From: CAYVFC01 sp964450715
GTDB taxonomy: Bacteria; Myxococcota_A; Polyangia; Polyangiales; JAFGIB01
Direction of reading: 5' to 3'
NCBI GenBank assembly: GCA_964450715.1
Contig: CAYVFC010000009.1
Location: 34,021-98,020, forward strand
Length of the DNA: 64,000 bases
This document shows positions 16,634 to 25,333 of this stretch, piece by piece (within the stretch, counting starts at the first letter, position 1; every line of letters begins with the position of its first letter). The translations under genes were made by a program, and so were the position numbers. A model generated the notes under the pieces. The model made no database searches, was not told the DNA's origin, and was given only the letters and a program-made list of their open reading frames with translations.

Positions 16634-19600
16634 GCCACTTTCGCCTCTGTTACTTCAGCGCCACCTCCATGGAGCTGCCGTCGCTGAGCAGCGCCGTGTC
16701 GGCCTACCGCGATCAGGTCGGCGAGCTCTCGATCTACGCGCGGATCGGAACGCAGCTCTTCGCCCAGGCCCAGGTAGACGCCTTTGTCCAGAACGCCATG
16801 ACCTCGGACGTGGTCTACCTGGCGCTGCACGGCGGCCGCATGTCCTGCCCGGCCTTTGACGGCGTGGTCGAGGCCATGGGGGCCGCGCGCGAGGCAGGCG
16901 GGCGAAGCCCGCTTTTCATCATCCAGTCGGTGGGCGGTGACGAGGAGGCGCTGCTGCTGGCCCGCGAGCACGGCGATCACTTCGCGGACGAGCACGGTAT
17001 CCTCATCAACCGCTACTTCACCATCGGGGGAGCGGAGAACCTGCTGTCGCTGTTGCGCTATCTGCGGGCCCTGAGGGCCGGTGATACGCCGGACGTGCCG
17101 GCGCCCGTACCGCTTCCCACCGAGGGGATCTACCACCCCGATCTCTCCGGGCCGCAACAGCTGGAGGAATACCTGGCGAAAAAGGTCGACAGCGGCAAGC
17201 CCACGGTGGGCATCTGGTTCTACCAGGGGTACTGGGTCAACCGGAACGTCGCCCACGTGGACGCGCTGATCCGCGAGATCGAGCGGCGGGGAGCCAGCGC
17301 GCTTGCGGTGTTCTCCTACCGGCTCAAGGACGCCAACCTCGGCAACCTGGGGGCGGACGCGGTGGTGGAGCGCTTCTTCAAGCGCGACGGCCAGAAGGCG
17401 GTCGACGCGGTGATCAGCGTGATGGGCATGTCCATGAGCATCACCAACCCGGAGTACCAGAAGGTACTGCCGGGCCTGGACGTGCCCTACCTGCAGGCGC
17501 TGGTCAGCTCGCAGCCGCAGGCGGTCTGGACGGAGAGCCTGCAGGGCGTATCCACCATGGACGTGACCTACCAGGCGGCGCAGCCCGAGTTCGACGGCGC
17601 GCTGATCACCGTGCCGGTGGCCGCGCGCGAGGAGGACGCGGTCGATCCGGTCACCGGCGGCATGGTCGCCCGCAACCTGCCCATCGCGGAGCGCACCGGG
17701 AAGCTGGTCTCTCTGGCGCTCAACTGGGCCCGGCTCTCTCGTATTCCGGCTGCGAAGAGAAAGGTCGCCATCGTCTTTCACCACTACCCGCCGCGAAACG
17801 ACCGCATCGGGTGCGCCCACGGGCTGGACAGCTTTGCCAGCGTCAAGCACCTGCTCGACCGGATGAAGGACGAGGGGTACGCGGTTTCGCGAACCTATGA
17901 AGACGGAGACGAGCTGGCGCGGGAGCTTCTCGAACGGCTCACCTGCGACCGGCGCTACCTGACGGTGGAAAAGATGGCCGAACGCGCCGAGGCCGACGCC
18001 GGTCCGGAGCACTTCGAGCCATGGCACCGCGCGCTTCCCGACAGCGTCCGCGAGAAGATGTGTGCCGACTGGGGCCAGCCGCCCGGGGAGCTGTTCACCC
18101 ACCAGGGCCGGCTCTTCTTTCCGGGGATGCTCAACGGCAACGTCTTCATCACCATCCAGCCGCCGCGCGGATACCTGGAGAACCCCGAGGCCATTTTACA
18201 CGATCTGTACCTGACCCCGCCCCACCACTACCTGGCCTATTACCGCTGGATCAAGGAGGTCTTCGGGGCCTGCGCGGTCATGCACGTGGGCAAGCACGGC
18301 TCGCTGGAATGGCTGCCGGGCAAGGCGCTGGGGCTGGGCGAGAGTTGCTACCCCGACCTGGCCATCATGGACCTGCCCAACGTCTACCCCTACATCATCA
18401 ACGATCCCTCCGAGGGCACCCAGGCCAAGCGGCGCTCGTACTGCGCCATCGTGGACCACCTGACGCCCGTCTTCACCAGCGCGGATCTCTACGACGACGT
18501 GGCCGAGGTGGACCGGATCTACGCCGAGCTCAAGGACGCCGATCGCCAGGATCCGGGCAAGGTGCCGATCCTGACCGCTATGCTCTGGGAGGCGGTGGTG
18601 AACGCCGACCTGCATCACGACCTCGAGTTCAGCGAGTCGATGCTACAGGAGGACCGGGAAGAGTTCCTGCGGAAGGTCCACGCCTATCTCTCGGAGCTGT
18701 CGGATAACATGATCAATGACGGGCTACACACCATGGGAGTGCCACCCGCGGGAGAGCCGCTGATCGAGATGCTGGCGCAGCTCACCCGCCAGGCCAACGG
18801 CGACGCCCCGTCGTTGCGCGAGTCAGTGGCAACGGCGCTGGGCTACGACTACGAGAGCGCGCTCGAGCATCGCGGCGAGAGCTTCGACGGCAGCCGGGGG
18901 CGTACCGGCGGCGAGATCATCACCGAGGCGTACGGCCTGTGTCTCGAACTCATCCGCCGGCTGGCGGAGAAGAACTACGCCGCCGGTGCCGTGCCGAAGG
19001 CGGTCGAGCAGCGACTGGGACGGCGGGTAGATGAAGTCGAGCGGGCGCTCGGCTATGTGTGCGAGCGGCTGGTGCCCGCGATCCGGCGAACGACGGACGA
19101 GATCGACGCCTGTCTGGCGGGCTTCGAGGGGCGCTTCATCCCGCCCGGGCCCAGCGGCGCGCCCACCCGCGGCCAGGCCGATATCCTGCCCACCGGACGC
19201 AACTTCTACTCGGTGGACCCGAGGACGATTCCCTCGAAGGCCGCCTACGAGACCGGAATCCGGCTGGGCGATGCGCTGCTGCAGAGATACCTGAACGAAA
19301 CCGGCGAGTACCCGAAGAGCGTCGGCATGATCGTCTGGGGCGGGCCGGCCATGCGCTCGAAGGGAGACGATCTCGGCGAGATCCTCTATCTGCTAGGCCT
19401 GAGACCGGTCTGGCAGGGCAACGGGATCGTGGCCGGCCTGGAAGTGGTACCGCTCGAAGAGCTCCGGCGGCCGCGCATCGACGTCGTGCCCCGGATATCG
19501 GGCTTCTTCCGCGATGCCTTTCCCAACTTGGTCGACCTGATCGACCGGGCGGTGAAGATGGTGGCGCTGCTCGAGGAGAGCGATGAGACCAACTTCATCC

Positions 19601-20400
19601 GCCGCCACGTGCAGTCGGACGCGGCGCTCTACAGGAAAGACGGCAAGAGCGAGGACGAGGCCTGGGCCCTGGCCCGGCTGCGGGTCTTCGGCTGCCCGCC
19701 CGGGACCTATGGCGCGGGGGTGGAGGAGCTGATCGAGTCCAAGAACTGGGAAACCCAGGACGACCTGGCCGATAACTACATCCGCTATTCCGCGCATGCT
19801 TACGGACAGGGCGTGTACGGTTCGACCGAGCCCCGCGCCTTCCGAACACTTCTGTCGCGCATGGAGGTGACGGTCAAGAACGAGGATTCGCGCGAGTACG
19901 ACATGATGTCCTGCACCGACTTCTACAACTACTACGGCGGTCTGATCGCAGCAGCCAAGTCGGTACGGGGAACCGCGCCCCGCTCCTACGTGGGCGACGC
20001 GTCCGACCCCCGGCGCCTGGGCCTGCGCTCCACCGACGAGGAAACGAAGTTCGTGCTGCGCTCGCGTCTGCTCAACCCCAAGTGGCTAGAGGGTATGAAG
20101 CGGCACGGGTACAAGGGAGCCGGAGACATCTCCAAAGTAATGGACATCATCATCGGCTGGGACGCCACGGCCGAGGTGATGGAGGACTGGATGTACGACC
20201 GGGTGGCCCAGACCTATGCGCTCGATCCCGAGATGCAGCGCTGGCTTAAGGAGGTCAACCCGTACGCGCTTCTCAACATCGTGGAGAAGTTGCTCGAGAC
20301 CATCAGCCGCAAGATGTGGAACGCGGACCCCGAGACCGAGGAGAAGCTGCGCCAAGCCTATCTCGACGTGGAGGGCACGATCGAGGACGCCATCGCGTGA
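16630..20400 (+). CDS. CobN-type chelatase large subunit
   Basis: A 1,256-residue member of the CobN/BchH/ChlH family, full length. The ATG at 16630 overlaps the previous stop and follows GGAAGGAG. Key segments are TPPHHYLAYYRWI, MHVGKHGSLEWLPGKALGLG near residue 551, NDPSEGTQAKRRS, and the C-terminal SRLLNPKWLEGMK...AGDISK. In aerobic B12 synthesis CobN inserts cobalt late, using ATP and CobS/CobT. Here the partners are the ChlI-ChlD and ChlI proteins of the same operon. The organism's biosynthetic operon uses early insertion by CbiX, so this protein likely acts on imported tetrapyrrole, either inserting or removing metal. A magnesium chelatase role is unlikely without any chlorophyll genes here. 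Confidence 0.92.
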   Translation: MSHFRLCYFSATSMELPSLSSAVSAYRDQVGELSIYARIGTQLFAQAQVDAFVQNAMTSDVVYLALHGGRMSCPAFDGVVEAMGAAREAGGRSPLFIIQSVGGDEEALLLAREHGDHFADEHGILINRYFTIGGAENLLSLLRYLRALRAGDTPDVPAPVPLPTEGIYHPDLSGPQQLEEYLAKKVDSGKPTVGIWFYQGYWVNRNVAHVDALIREIERRGASALAVFSYRLKDANLGNLGADAVVERFFKRDGQKAVDAVISVMGMSMSITNPEYQKVLPGLDVPYLQALVSSQPQAVWTESLQGVSTMDVTYQAAQPEFDGALITVPVAAREEDAVDPVTGGMVARNLPIAERTGKLVSLALNWARLSRIPAAKRKVAIVFHHYPPRNDRIGCAHGLDSFASVKHLLDRMKDEGYAVSRTYEDGDELARELLERLTCDRRYLTVEKMAERAEADAGPEHFEPWHRALPDSVREKMCADWGQPPGELFTHQGRLFFPGMLNGNVFITIQPPRGYLENPEAILHDLYLTPPHHYLAYYRWIKEVFGACAVMHVGKHGSLEWLPGKALGLGESCYPDLAIMDLPNVYPYIINDPSEGTQAKRRSYCAIVDHLTPVFTSADLYDDVAEVDRIYAELKDADRQDPGKVPILTAMLWEAVVNADLHHDLEFSESMLQEDREEFLRKVHAYLSELSDNMINDGLHTMGVPPAGEPLIEMLAQLTRQANGDAPSLRESVATALGYDYESALEHRGESFDGSRGRTGGEIITEAYGLCLELIRRLAEKNYAAGAVPKAVEQRLGRRVDEVERALGYVCERLVPAIRRTTDEIDACLAGFEGRFIPPGPSGAPTRGQADILPTGRNFYSVDPRTIPSKAAYETGIRLGDALLQRYLNETGEYPKSVGMIVWGGPAMRSKGDDLGEILYLLGLRPVWQGNGIVAGLEVVPLEELRRPRIDVVPRISGFFRDAFPNLVDLIDRAVKMVALLEESDETNFIRRHVQSDAALYRKDGKSEDEAWALARLRVFGCPPGTYGAGVEELIESKNWETQDDLADNYIRYSAHAYGQGVYGSTEPRAFRTLLSRMEVTVKNEDSREYDMMSCTDFYNYYGGLIAAAKSVRGTAPRSYVGDASDPRRLGLRSTDEETKFVLRSRLLNPKWLEGMKRHGYKGAGDISKVMDIIIGWDATAEVMEDWMYDRVAQTYALDPEMQRWLKEVNPYALLNIVEKLLETISRKMWNADPETEEKLRQAYLDVEGTIEDAIA

Positions 20401-20461
20401 CGGGGGAACCGGCCGGAACCGCGACCGACGGACCGAAACCATGAACCGTGAGGAAGACCCG

Positions 20462-21622
20462 ATGCTGCTCGATCGATACTACGACGGGGTGGAGATCCAC
20501 CGCGAGGACAAGATCATCTACGCCCGGTTTCTCTCCCCCCACCGGGTGATCTCGACGTGCCCGGCGGCCGGAGGCGTGAGGGACGACATCGATGTGCTCT
20601 ACAACCACCAGTCCTGCGAGCCGACCCGCCATCACGGCATGACCGACCGTATCATGGGGGTCGGCCCTGCCGAGTACCGCGAGCGGATCGCCAGCCGCCA
20701 CGGCCTCGTGGCCGACCGCTGCGCCACCCTGGGAACGGCGGCCAACATGCACTGTGCCGGGCTCTCGCACCGCAGCTTCCGGGAGCTGGAGGTCCTGGCG
20801 GTCTGTACCGGCGGGGTCGAGACCAATGCCGGCCGGGTGGGCGACCCGGCGACCATCTACGAGACCGACGGGCGCTTCGAACGCCTGCAGGAGCCGGCAC
20901 CCGCACCCGGCACCATCAACACCATGCTCTTCGTCAACCGCGAGCTCACCCGGGGCGCTATGGTGCGCTGCATCGTCACCGCCACCGAGGCCAAGACGGC
21001 GGTGCTGCAGGAGCTGAGCGCGCCGTCGCGCTACTCGACCGGCCTGGCCACCGGGACCGGCACCGATCAGATCGCGGTGGCCTGCCGGCTGGGAGACGCG
21101 CACCCGCTGCGATCGGCCGGAAAGCACAGCAAGCTGGGGGAGCTGATCGGCGTGACCGTACACGACGTCATCAAGGATACGCTGGGCCGGCAGAACGGGC
21201 TTCTGCCGGCCGGCCGCTGCTCGGTTCTGGCCCACCTGGAGCGGTTCGGGGCCACCGCGGACGATGCGGTCTCGCGTATCGGCGAGCGGCTCTCGGCGGA
21301 CGACGCGCGGTTGTTCGAGGACAATTTCTCGGAGCTGACCCATGACCCGGTGACCGTGGCGGCGGTGCTGTCCCTGGTTCACCTGCACGACCAGACGAGC
21401 TGGGGGGTGCTGCCGGCTGCCTGCCTTCCCGATCTGCTCGGCACCAGCGCGGCGCATGTGGCGGCCGCGGTGTCCGGTCGCTATGATCGCTTCGATCAAT
21501 ACCGGTCGCGTCTCGCTGCCGGTAAGGCTACGGTGGACAGCCGCGACCTGCTCGATCTGGTCTATGCCGCGCTCGCCGCGGGCTTCGCCGACAAATGGAA
21601 GCTCGATTCCGAAGGGAGTTGA
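20462..21622 (+). CDS. cbiZ: Adenosylcobinamide amidohydrolase CbiZ
   Basis: The N-terminal about 240 residues carry the CbiZ pattern: ISTCPAAGGVRDD, YNHQSCEP, LGTAANM, VLAVCTGGVETNAGRVGDP and GTINTMLFVN, and later ATGTGTDQI. CbiZ cuts the aminopropanol side chain of adenosylcobinamide to give adenosylcobyric acid, letting cells rebuild imported corrinoids with their own lower ligand. I chose ATG 20462 because GAGGAAG precedes it; ATG 20441 is in frame but poorly spaced. The protein is about 386 residues, longer than the minimal CbiZ domain, and the C-terminal about 140 residues were not recognised. It lies between the CobN-like gene and cobO, which supports a salvage role for the operon. Confidence 0.88.
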   Translation: MLLDRYYDGVEIHREDKIIYARFLSPHRVISTCPAAGGVRDDIDVLYNHQSCEPTRHHGMTDRIMGVGPAEYRERIASRHGLVADRCATLGTAANMHCAGLSHRSFRELEVLAVCTGGVETNAGRVGDPATIYETDGRFERLQEPAPAPGTINTMLFVNRELTRGAMVRCIVTATEAKTAVLQELSAPSRYSTGLATGTGTDQIAVACRLGDAHPLRSAGKHSKLGELIGVTVHDVIKDTLGRQNGLLPAGRCSVLAHLERFGATADDAVSRIGERLSADDARLFEDNFSELTHDPVTVAAVLSLVHLHDQTSWGVLPAACLPDLLGTSAAHVAAAVSGRYDRFDQYRSRLAAGKATVDSRDLLDLVYAALAAGFADKWKLDSEGS

Positions 21623-21627
21623 CACCA

Positions 21628-22152
21628 GTGAAACGCAAGGGGCTGCTGATCGTCTATACCGGAAGGGGCAAGGGAAAGACCACCGCCGCGCTGGGGCTGG
21701 CATTGCGCGCGATCGGCAACGATCAGCGGGTCAGCTTCATCCAGTTCATCAAGGGAAGCTGGAAGTACGGTGAGCTCAGCTCGGTCAAGCGCCATGCCGG
21801 TCTCATGGATTTTCACGTGATGGGCAAGGGATTCACCTTCAAGTCCAAGGACCGCGAGGCCGACCTGCAGGCCGCCCGCGAGGCCTGGAGTCTGGCCGAG
21901 AGGACCCTTGCCGCGAACCAGCACCAGCTGGTCGTGCTGGACGAGCTGACCTACCTGGTCAAGTACGAGATGGTCCCGGAGGAAACCATCCTCGACGCCT
22001 TGGGCCGGAAGCCGGAGGGGATGCACGTGGTGGTGACCGGCCGGGACGCCGGCGAACGGTTGATCGAGATAGCGGATCTGGTCACCGAGATGCGCGAGGT
22101 CAAGCACCCCTTTCACCAGAGTATCAAGGCCCAGCGGGGGATCGAGTTTTGA
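21628..22152 (+). CDS. cobO: Cob(I)yrinic acid a,c-diamide adenosyltransferase (CobO/CobA type)
   Basis: A 174-residue protein with the CobO-type P-loop TGRGKGKTT at residues 11-19 and the segments VSFIQFIKGSWKYGE, DELTYLV and VVTGRDAGE. It transfers the adenosyl group of ATP to Co(I) corrinoids. The GTG at 21628 gives the compact N-terminus normal for the family. It follows cbiZ by five bases, and CbiZ acts on adenosylated cobinamide, so the two form a short salvage route. The stop overlaps the TTG start of the ABC ATPase. Confidence 0.93.
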   Translation: MKRKGLLIVYTGRGKGKTTAALGLALRAIGNDQRVSFIQFIKGSWKYGELSSVKRHAGLMDFHVMGKGFTFKSKDREADLQAAREAWSLAERTLAANQHQLVVLDELTYLVKYEMVPEETILDALGRKPEGMHVVVTGRDAGERLIEIADLVTEMREVKHPFHQSIKAQRGIEF

Positions 22153-23051
22153 CGCCGATCGAGGACCAACAGGTCTCGACCGACGTTTCCCCGCTGGTCG
22201 AGGTGAACGGGCTGAGCAAGAGCTACGGCGCGGTGATCGCGCTTCAGGGGCTGGACCTGCGCATCGAACGGGGAGATATCTTCGGCATTCTCGGGCCCAA
22301 CGGAGCGGGCAAGACCACCCTGATCCGCATCCTGTCCACCCTCACCCGGCCGAGCGGCGGGACGGCGGCGGTCGCCGGCCACGACGTGACCGCCCGGCCG
22401 GTGCTGGCCAAGCAGCAGATCGGCGTGGTGCACCAGACGCTCAACCTCGACCCCGAACTCACCGCGCGCGAGCACATGCGGATCCACGGGATGCTCTTCG
22501 ACCTCTCGCCGGCGGCCATACGCCAGCGGACCGCGGCGCTCTTCGACCTGGTGGGCCTGGCCGACCGGGCGGATCACACGGCGGACCGCCTTTCCGGAGG
22601 ACTGAAGCGCCGCCTGACCATCACCCGGGCCATGCTGCACGAGCCGGACGTGCTGATCCTGGACGAGCCCACGGCCGGGCTGGATGCGCACGCCCGCAGG
22701 ACGGTCTGGGACCTGATGCGCCGCCTGCGGCAGCGGGGCAGCACCATCCTGCTGACCACCCACTATATAGAGGAGGCCGAGCAGCTGGCCGACCGGGTCG
22801 CCATCATCGACCGCGGCAGGCTGATCGCCCTGGACCGGCCGCGCGCCCTGATCGACGACATCGGGGGGTACGCGGTCGATATCCTGGACGACGGCGGGAC
22901 CGAGAGCTGTTTCTTCACCGGCCAGGCCGAGGCGGCCGCCTACCTGGCGCAGGTCCAGCGGGAAGCCCGGGTGCGGCCGGCCACGCTGGAGGATGTCTTC
23001 ATCAAGCTGACCGGCAAGCGGGCGGTCTTCCAGGACGGATTCACCGGTTGA
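22149..23051 (+). CDS. ABC-2 type exporter ATPase
   Basis: A 300-residue single ABC ATPase of the drug/antibiotic exporter (DrrA/CcmA-like) type: Walker A GPNGAGKTT, Q-loop VVHQTLNLD, signature LSGGLKRR and Walker B VLILDEPTAGLD, with the typical C-terminal extension after the ABC core. The TTG start at 22149 overlaps the cobO stop. With the ABC-2 permease 19 bases downstream it forms a simple exporter. An exporter at the end of a B12-regulated uptake operon is unusual. It might expel an altered tetrapyrrole, spare metal or unusable fragments. Confidence 0.88.
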   Translation: MTPIEDQQVSTDVSPLVEVNGLSKSYGAVIALQGLDLRIERGDIFGILGPNGAGKTTLIRILSTLTRPSGGTAAVAGHDVTARPVLAKQQIGVVHQTLNLDPELTAREHMRIHGMLFDLSPAAIRQRTAALFDLVGLADRADHTADRLSGGLKRRLTITRAMLHEPDVLILDEPTAGLDAHARRTVWDLMRRLRQRGSTILLTTHYIEEAEQLADRVAIIDRGRLIALDRPRALIDDIGGYAVDILDDGGTESCFFTGQAEAAAYLAQVQREARVRPATLEDVFIKLTGKRAVFQDGFTG

Positions 23052-23070
23052 TCGAGAGGACGGAGCGTTC

Positions 23071-23805
23071 ATGAGAAAAGTCGGTGCCATCGTCTTGCGA
23101 GAGATGATCATCTTCCGGCGCAGGTTCTGGCGCTACTTTCTCTCCTTTTCGGTCTCGCCGGTCCTCTACCTCATCGCCTTTGGCTGGGCCGGAAAGGACC
23201 GGCTGGACGTGGACGGCGTGCCCTATAGCCTCTTTCTGCTGCCGGGGCTCATCGCCATGAGCAGCATGATCAACAGCTTCTCCATGGCCATGGAGATCAA
23301 CGTGGCGCGCTTCTACTGGCACACCTTCGACGAGATCCGCTCGGCCCCCGTGCCCGACTGGACCTACGTGGCGGGCGAGGTCATCGCCGGCATGGTCCGC
23401 GGCGTCTCGGCCGCCCTGGTGGTCGTTCTCCTCGGCCTGCTTTTCGGCGTCCCGATTCCCGCCGACGGCCGACTGGTACTCGGCGTGGTGCTCAACACCT
23501 TCGTCTTCGCCTCACTGGCGGTCAGCGCGGCTATGCTGGCCAAGAAGCACGCCGACCAGGGTCTGATCAACAGCTTCATCATCACGCCCATGGCCTTCCT
23601 CTGCGGGACCTTTTTCCCGGTCGACTACTACCCTACCTGGATCCAGGGACTCGTCGCCGTGCTTCCGTTAACCCACTCCTCGCAGGCCATCCGTGCCAGC
23701 GTGCTCTCGCAATCCGTTCCCCTCGACAGCCTTCTCTACCTGCTCGTCTTCGGTCTGATATCCTTCGTCTTTGCCATACGGGTCGTGCGGCTGTCGCAGA
23801 ATTGA
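23071..23805 (+). CDS. ABC-2 type transporter permease
   Basis: A 244-residue integral membrane protein with about six hydrophobic segments and the pattern of ABC-2 permeases, including the conserved segment FLCGTFFPVDYYPTWIQGLVA before the last helices. ATG 23071 follows the ATPase gene by 19 bases and lies in the same operon. It is the last gene of the riboswitch operon. About 240 bases later the sequence is interrupted by the IS630-type element, so any further downstream genes of this transcript may have been cut off. Confidence 0.88.
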   Translation: MRKVGAIVLREMIIFRRRFWRYFLSFSVSPVLYLIAFGWAGKDRLDVDGVPYSLFLLPGLIAMSSMINSFSMAMEINVARFYWHTFDEIRSAPVPDWTYVAGEVIAGMVRGVSAALVVVLLGLLFGVPIPADGRLVLGVVLNTFVFASLAVSAAMLAKKHADQGLINSFIITPMAFLCGTFFPVDYYPTWIQGLVAVLPLTHSSQAIRASVLSQSVPLDSLLYLLVFGLISFVFAIRVVRLSQN

Positions 23806-24045
23806 CCCCGCCCCGCAGAACCATCGTGCAGGTGGGCGTCAAAGTCACCGAGCCGCGTTTCGAGATCGCGAAGGCACTTCCGAAAACCGGCTCGCCGTTC
23901 AAGCCCAGCGCAATTGCGTTGGCATGGCGCGCAATCGAAAACCGGGTTGGTATGCGGACGAAATTTCGCGCGCGAAAAAAACTCGTCGCGCGAAAGCCGT
24001 GTTTGGTACGGGTCACGCTGGACGCCGGGAAATGGCAGGGCGCTC
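23806..24045 (+). other. Spacer before IS element; no supported gene
   Basis: No convincing coding frame. A perfect 14-base palindrome lies at 23964-23977 but has no loop and is not a typical terminator. The left inverted repeat of the IS begins at 24046. Confidence 0.5.
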
Positions 24046-25243
24046 TAGTGCCGCGACCGGGAAGAAGTGATCCTGTTTGGGGGTAGACATTCTGATACGC
24101 CTGTGATCTATCGTGAGGATGAAAACGGTAGAGCAGACGATTCGACTTCGAGCATCGCAACGCAAGCGGCTGGAGGCATTGCTACGCGATGGAGAGCTTT
24201 TACCGCGAGAGCAAACGCGAGCTCGTGTTCTACTGCTGTCGGACAGCCGCTGGAAAAAGAAAGCAATTACCGAAGCGTCCGGCGCGTCACGCGCAACAAT
24301 AAGCCGCATTCGCAGGCGTTTTCGGGAAGGAGGCATCGACGGGGCAATTGGGGAAGGCGCCCGCAGCGGGTCGCCCGGTACAATCACAGCACCGCAGCGG
24401 CAACGCATCGTGGCACTTGTGTGCACCCAACCTCCTGATGGAAGCAGTCGCTGGACTGTCCGCTTGCTCGCAGAGGAAGCGGTGCGTCGAGGCATCACGA
24501 AATCGATCGGGCGCGAAAGCGTCCGGGTGATTCTTCGCGACCACGACATGAAGCCGTGGCGGGAAAAAAATGTGGTGCATTCCTGAGCTAAACGAGGAGT
24601 ACATCCGCCGCATGGAAGATGTCCTTGCCGTGTACGAAAAACCTTACAATTCCGCCGAACCGGTAGTCTGTCTGGACGAACGCCCCACGCCGCTACGCGC
24701 CGACATACGGCCCGCGCAGAGAAACGAAGATGGCTCGACGTACCGCGACTCGGAATACAGCCGGCACGGTGTGGCCAACGTCTTCGGCGTGCTGGAACCC
24801 AAAGCCGGTCGTCATTTCACCACGGCGACAAAGAACCGTAAAAAGCCCGCATTCGCGCGGATGATTCGGACCATTGAGCGAGCCTACCCGCAAGCGAAAA
24901 CGATCCATCTGGTCATGGATAACCTCAGCTCACATACGGCCACGCCGTTGAAGGAGGTGTTCGGCGAAGAGGAGGGAAGCCGGATCTGGTCGAGATTTAC
25001 CGTGCACTACACGCCCAAACACGGAAGCTGGCTCAACCAAGCGGAATGTGAACTCAGTATCTACGTCCGCCAATGCTTGGGAAGGCGACGACTGGAGACT
25101 CTCTCCGAGCTTCGCGAGCAAACGACAGCCTGGAATCGTCGCGCAAACCGGAGCAAGATCACCATCGATTGGAAGTTTGGCGTTCGCGAAGCGCGGCGCA
25201 AGTTCAAATACAGGAGGCTCAGAACTTCCCGGTCGCGGCACTA
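24046..25243 (+). mobile_element. IS630-family insertion sequence
   Basis: The two ends are perfect 19-base inverted repeats, TAGTGCCGCGACCGGGAAG at 24046-24064 and its reverse complement at 25225-25243. Each outer end carries the TA dinucleotide that this family duplicates on insertion. The transposase spans the inside in two overlapping frames, and its stop codon TAG (25242-25244) is formed by the right terminal repeat. The perfect repeats suggest a fairly recent insertion between the two chelatase operons. Confidence 0.93.
24119..24586 (+). CDS. IS630 transposase, N-terminal frame (orfA)
   Basis: About 155 residues: a helix-turn-helix DNA-binding part (ITEASGASRATISRIRRRFR) and linker of an IS630/Tc1-type transposase, starting at ATG 24119. 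The frame runs through a seven-A tract (24566-24572) and stops at 24586. Alignment logic with fused family members predicts KPWREK followed directly by MWCIPELNEEY in the other frame. The transposase is therefore split by a one-base offset, either a programmed +1 frameshift on the A tract or a single-base insertion. Confidence 0.88.
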   Translation: MKTVEQTIRLRASQRKRLEALLRDGELLPREQTRARVLLLSDSRWKKKAITEASGASRATISRIRRRFREGGIDGAIGEGARSGSPGTITAPQRQRIVALVCTQPPDGSSRWTVRLLAEEAVRRGITKSIGRESVRVILRDHDMKPWREKNVVHS

Positions 25244-25244
25244 G
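24570..25244 (+). CDS. IS630 transposase, DDE catalytic frame (orfB)
   Basis: About 224 residues with the catalytic acidic residues in place: Asp in VVCLDERPTP, Asp in HLVMDNLSSH and Glu in HGSWLNQAECELS. The catalytic core is intact, so activity depends only on frame restoration at the A tract at the boundary with orfA. A separate start at ATG 24570 would lack the DNA-binding part. The C-terminus is Arg-rich and ends inside the right inverted repeat. Confidence 0.9.
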   Translation: MWCIPELNEEYIRRMEDVLAVYEKPYNSAEPVVCLDERPTPLRADIRPAQRNEDGSTYRDSEYSRHGVANVFGVLEPKAGRHFTTATKNRKKPAFARMIRTIERAYPQAKTIHLVMDNLSSHTATPLKEVFGEEEGSRIWSRFTVHYTPKHGSWLNQAECELSIYVRQCLGRRRLETLSELREQTTAWNRRANRSKITIDWKFGVREARRKFKYRRLRTSRSRH

Positions 25245-25267
25245 GTTTCGGTAACGCCTCGAAGCGG

Positions 25268-25314
25268 TTGACATGTCGCGAATGAGGTGTTACGAATCTG
25301 TATATCGTAATACC
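25268..25314 (+). promoter_or_regulatory. Promoter with overlapping palindromic operator
   Basis: TTGACA at 25268-25273 is followed after 17 bases by TACGAA at 25291-25296, a plausible promoter. A dyad occupies 25286-25314 with arms GGTGTTACGA and TCGTAATACC (nine of ten positions pair) around a 9-base centre, covering the -10 and start region. Such placement fits a repressor. The half site resembles those of metal-sensing repressors in general, but no specific family can be named. It lies just beyond the IS right end and upstream of the lipoprotein/TonB operon, which has no riboswitch. Confidence 0.6.
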
Positions 25315-25333
25315 GTAAGCGAGGAGAAACGAA

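Noticed and set aside
16630..20400. Magnesium chelatase BchH/ChlH for chlorophyll
   Set aside because: No bacteriochlorophyll genes are present; the context is CbiZ, CobO and cobalamin riboswitches.
23964..23977. Perfect 14-base palindrome followed by A run, considered as terminator
   Set aside because: No loop between the arms and the A run would suit the other strand only; no gene ends there.
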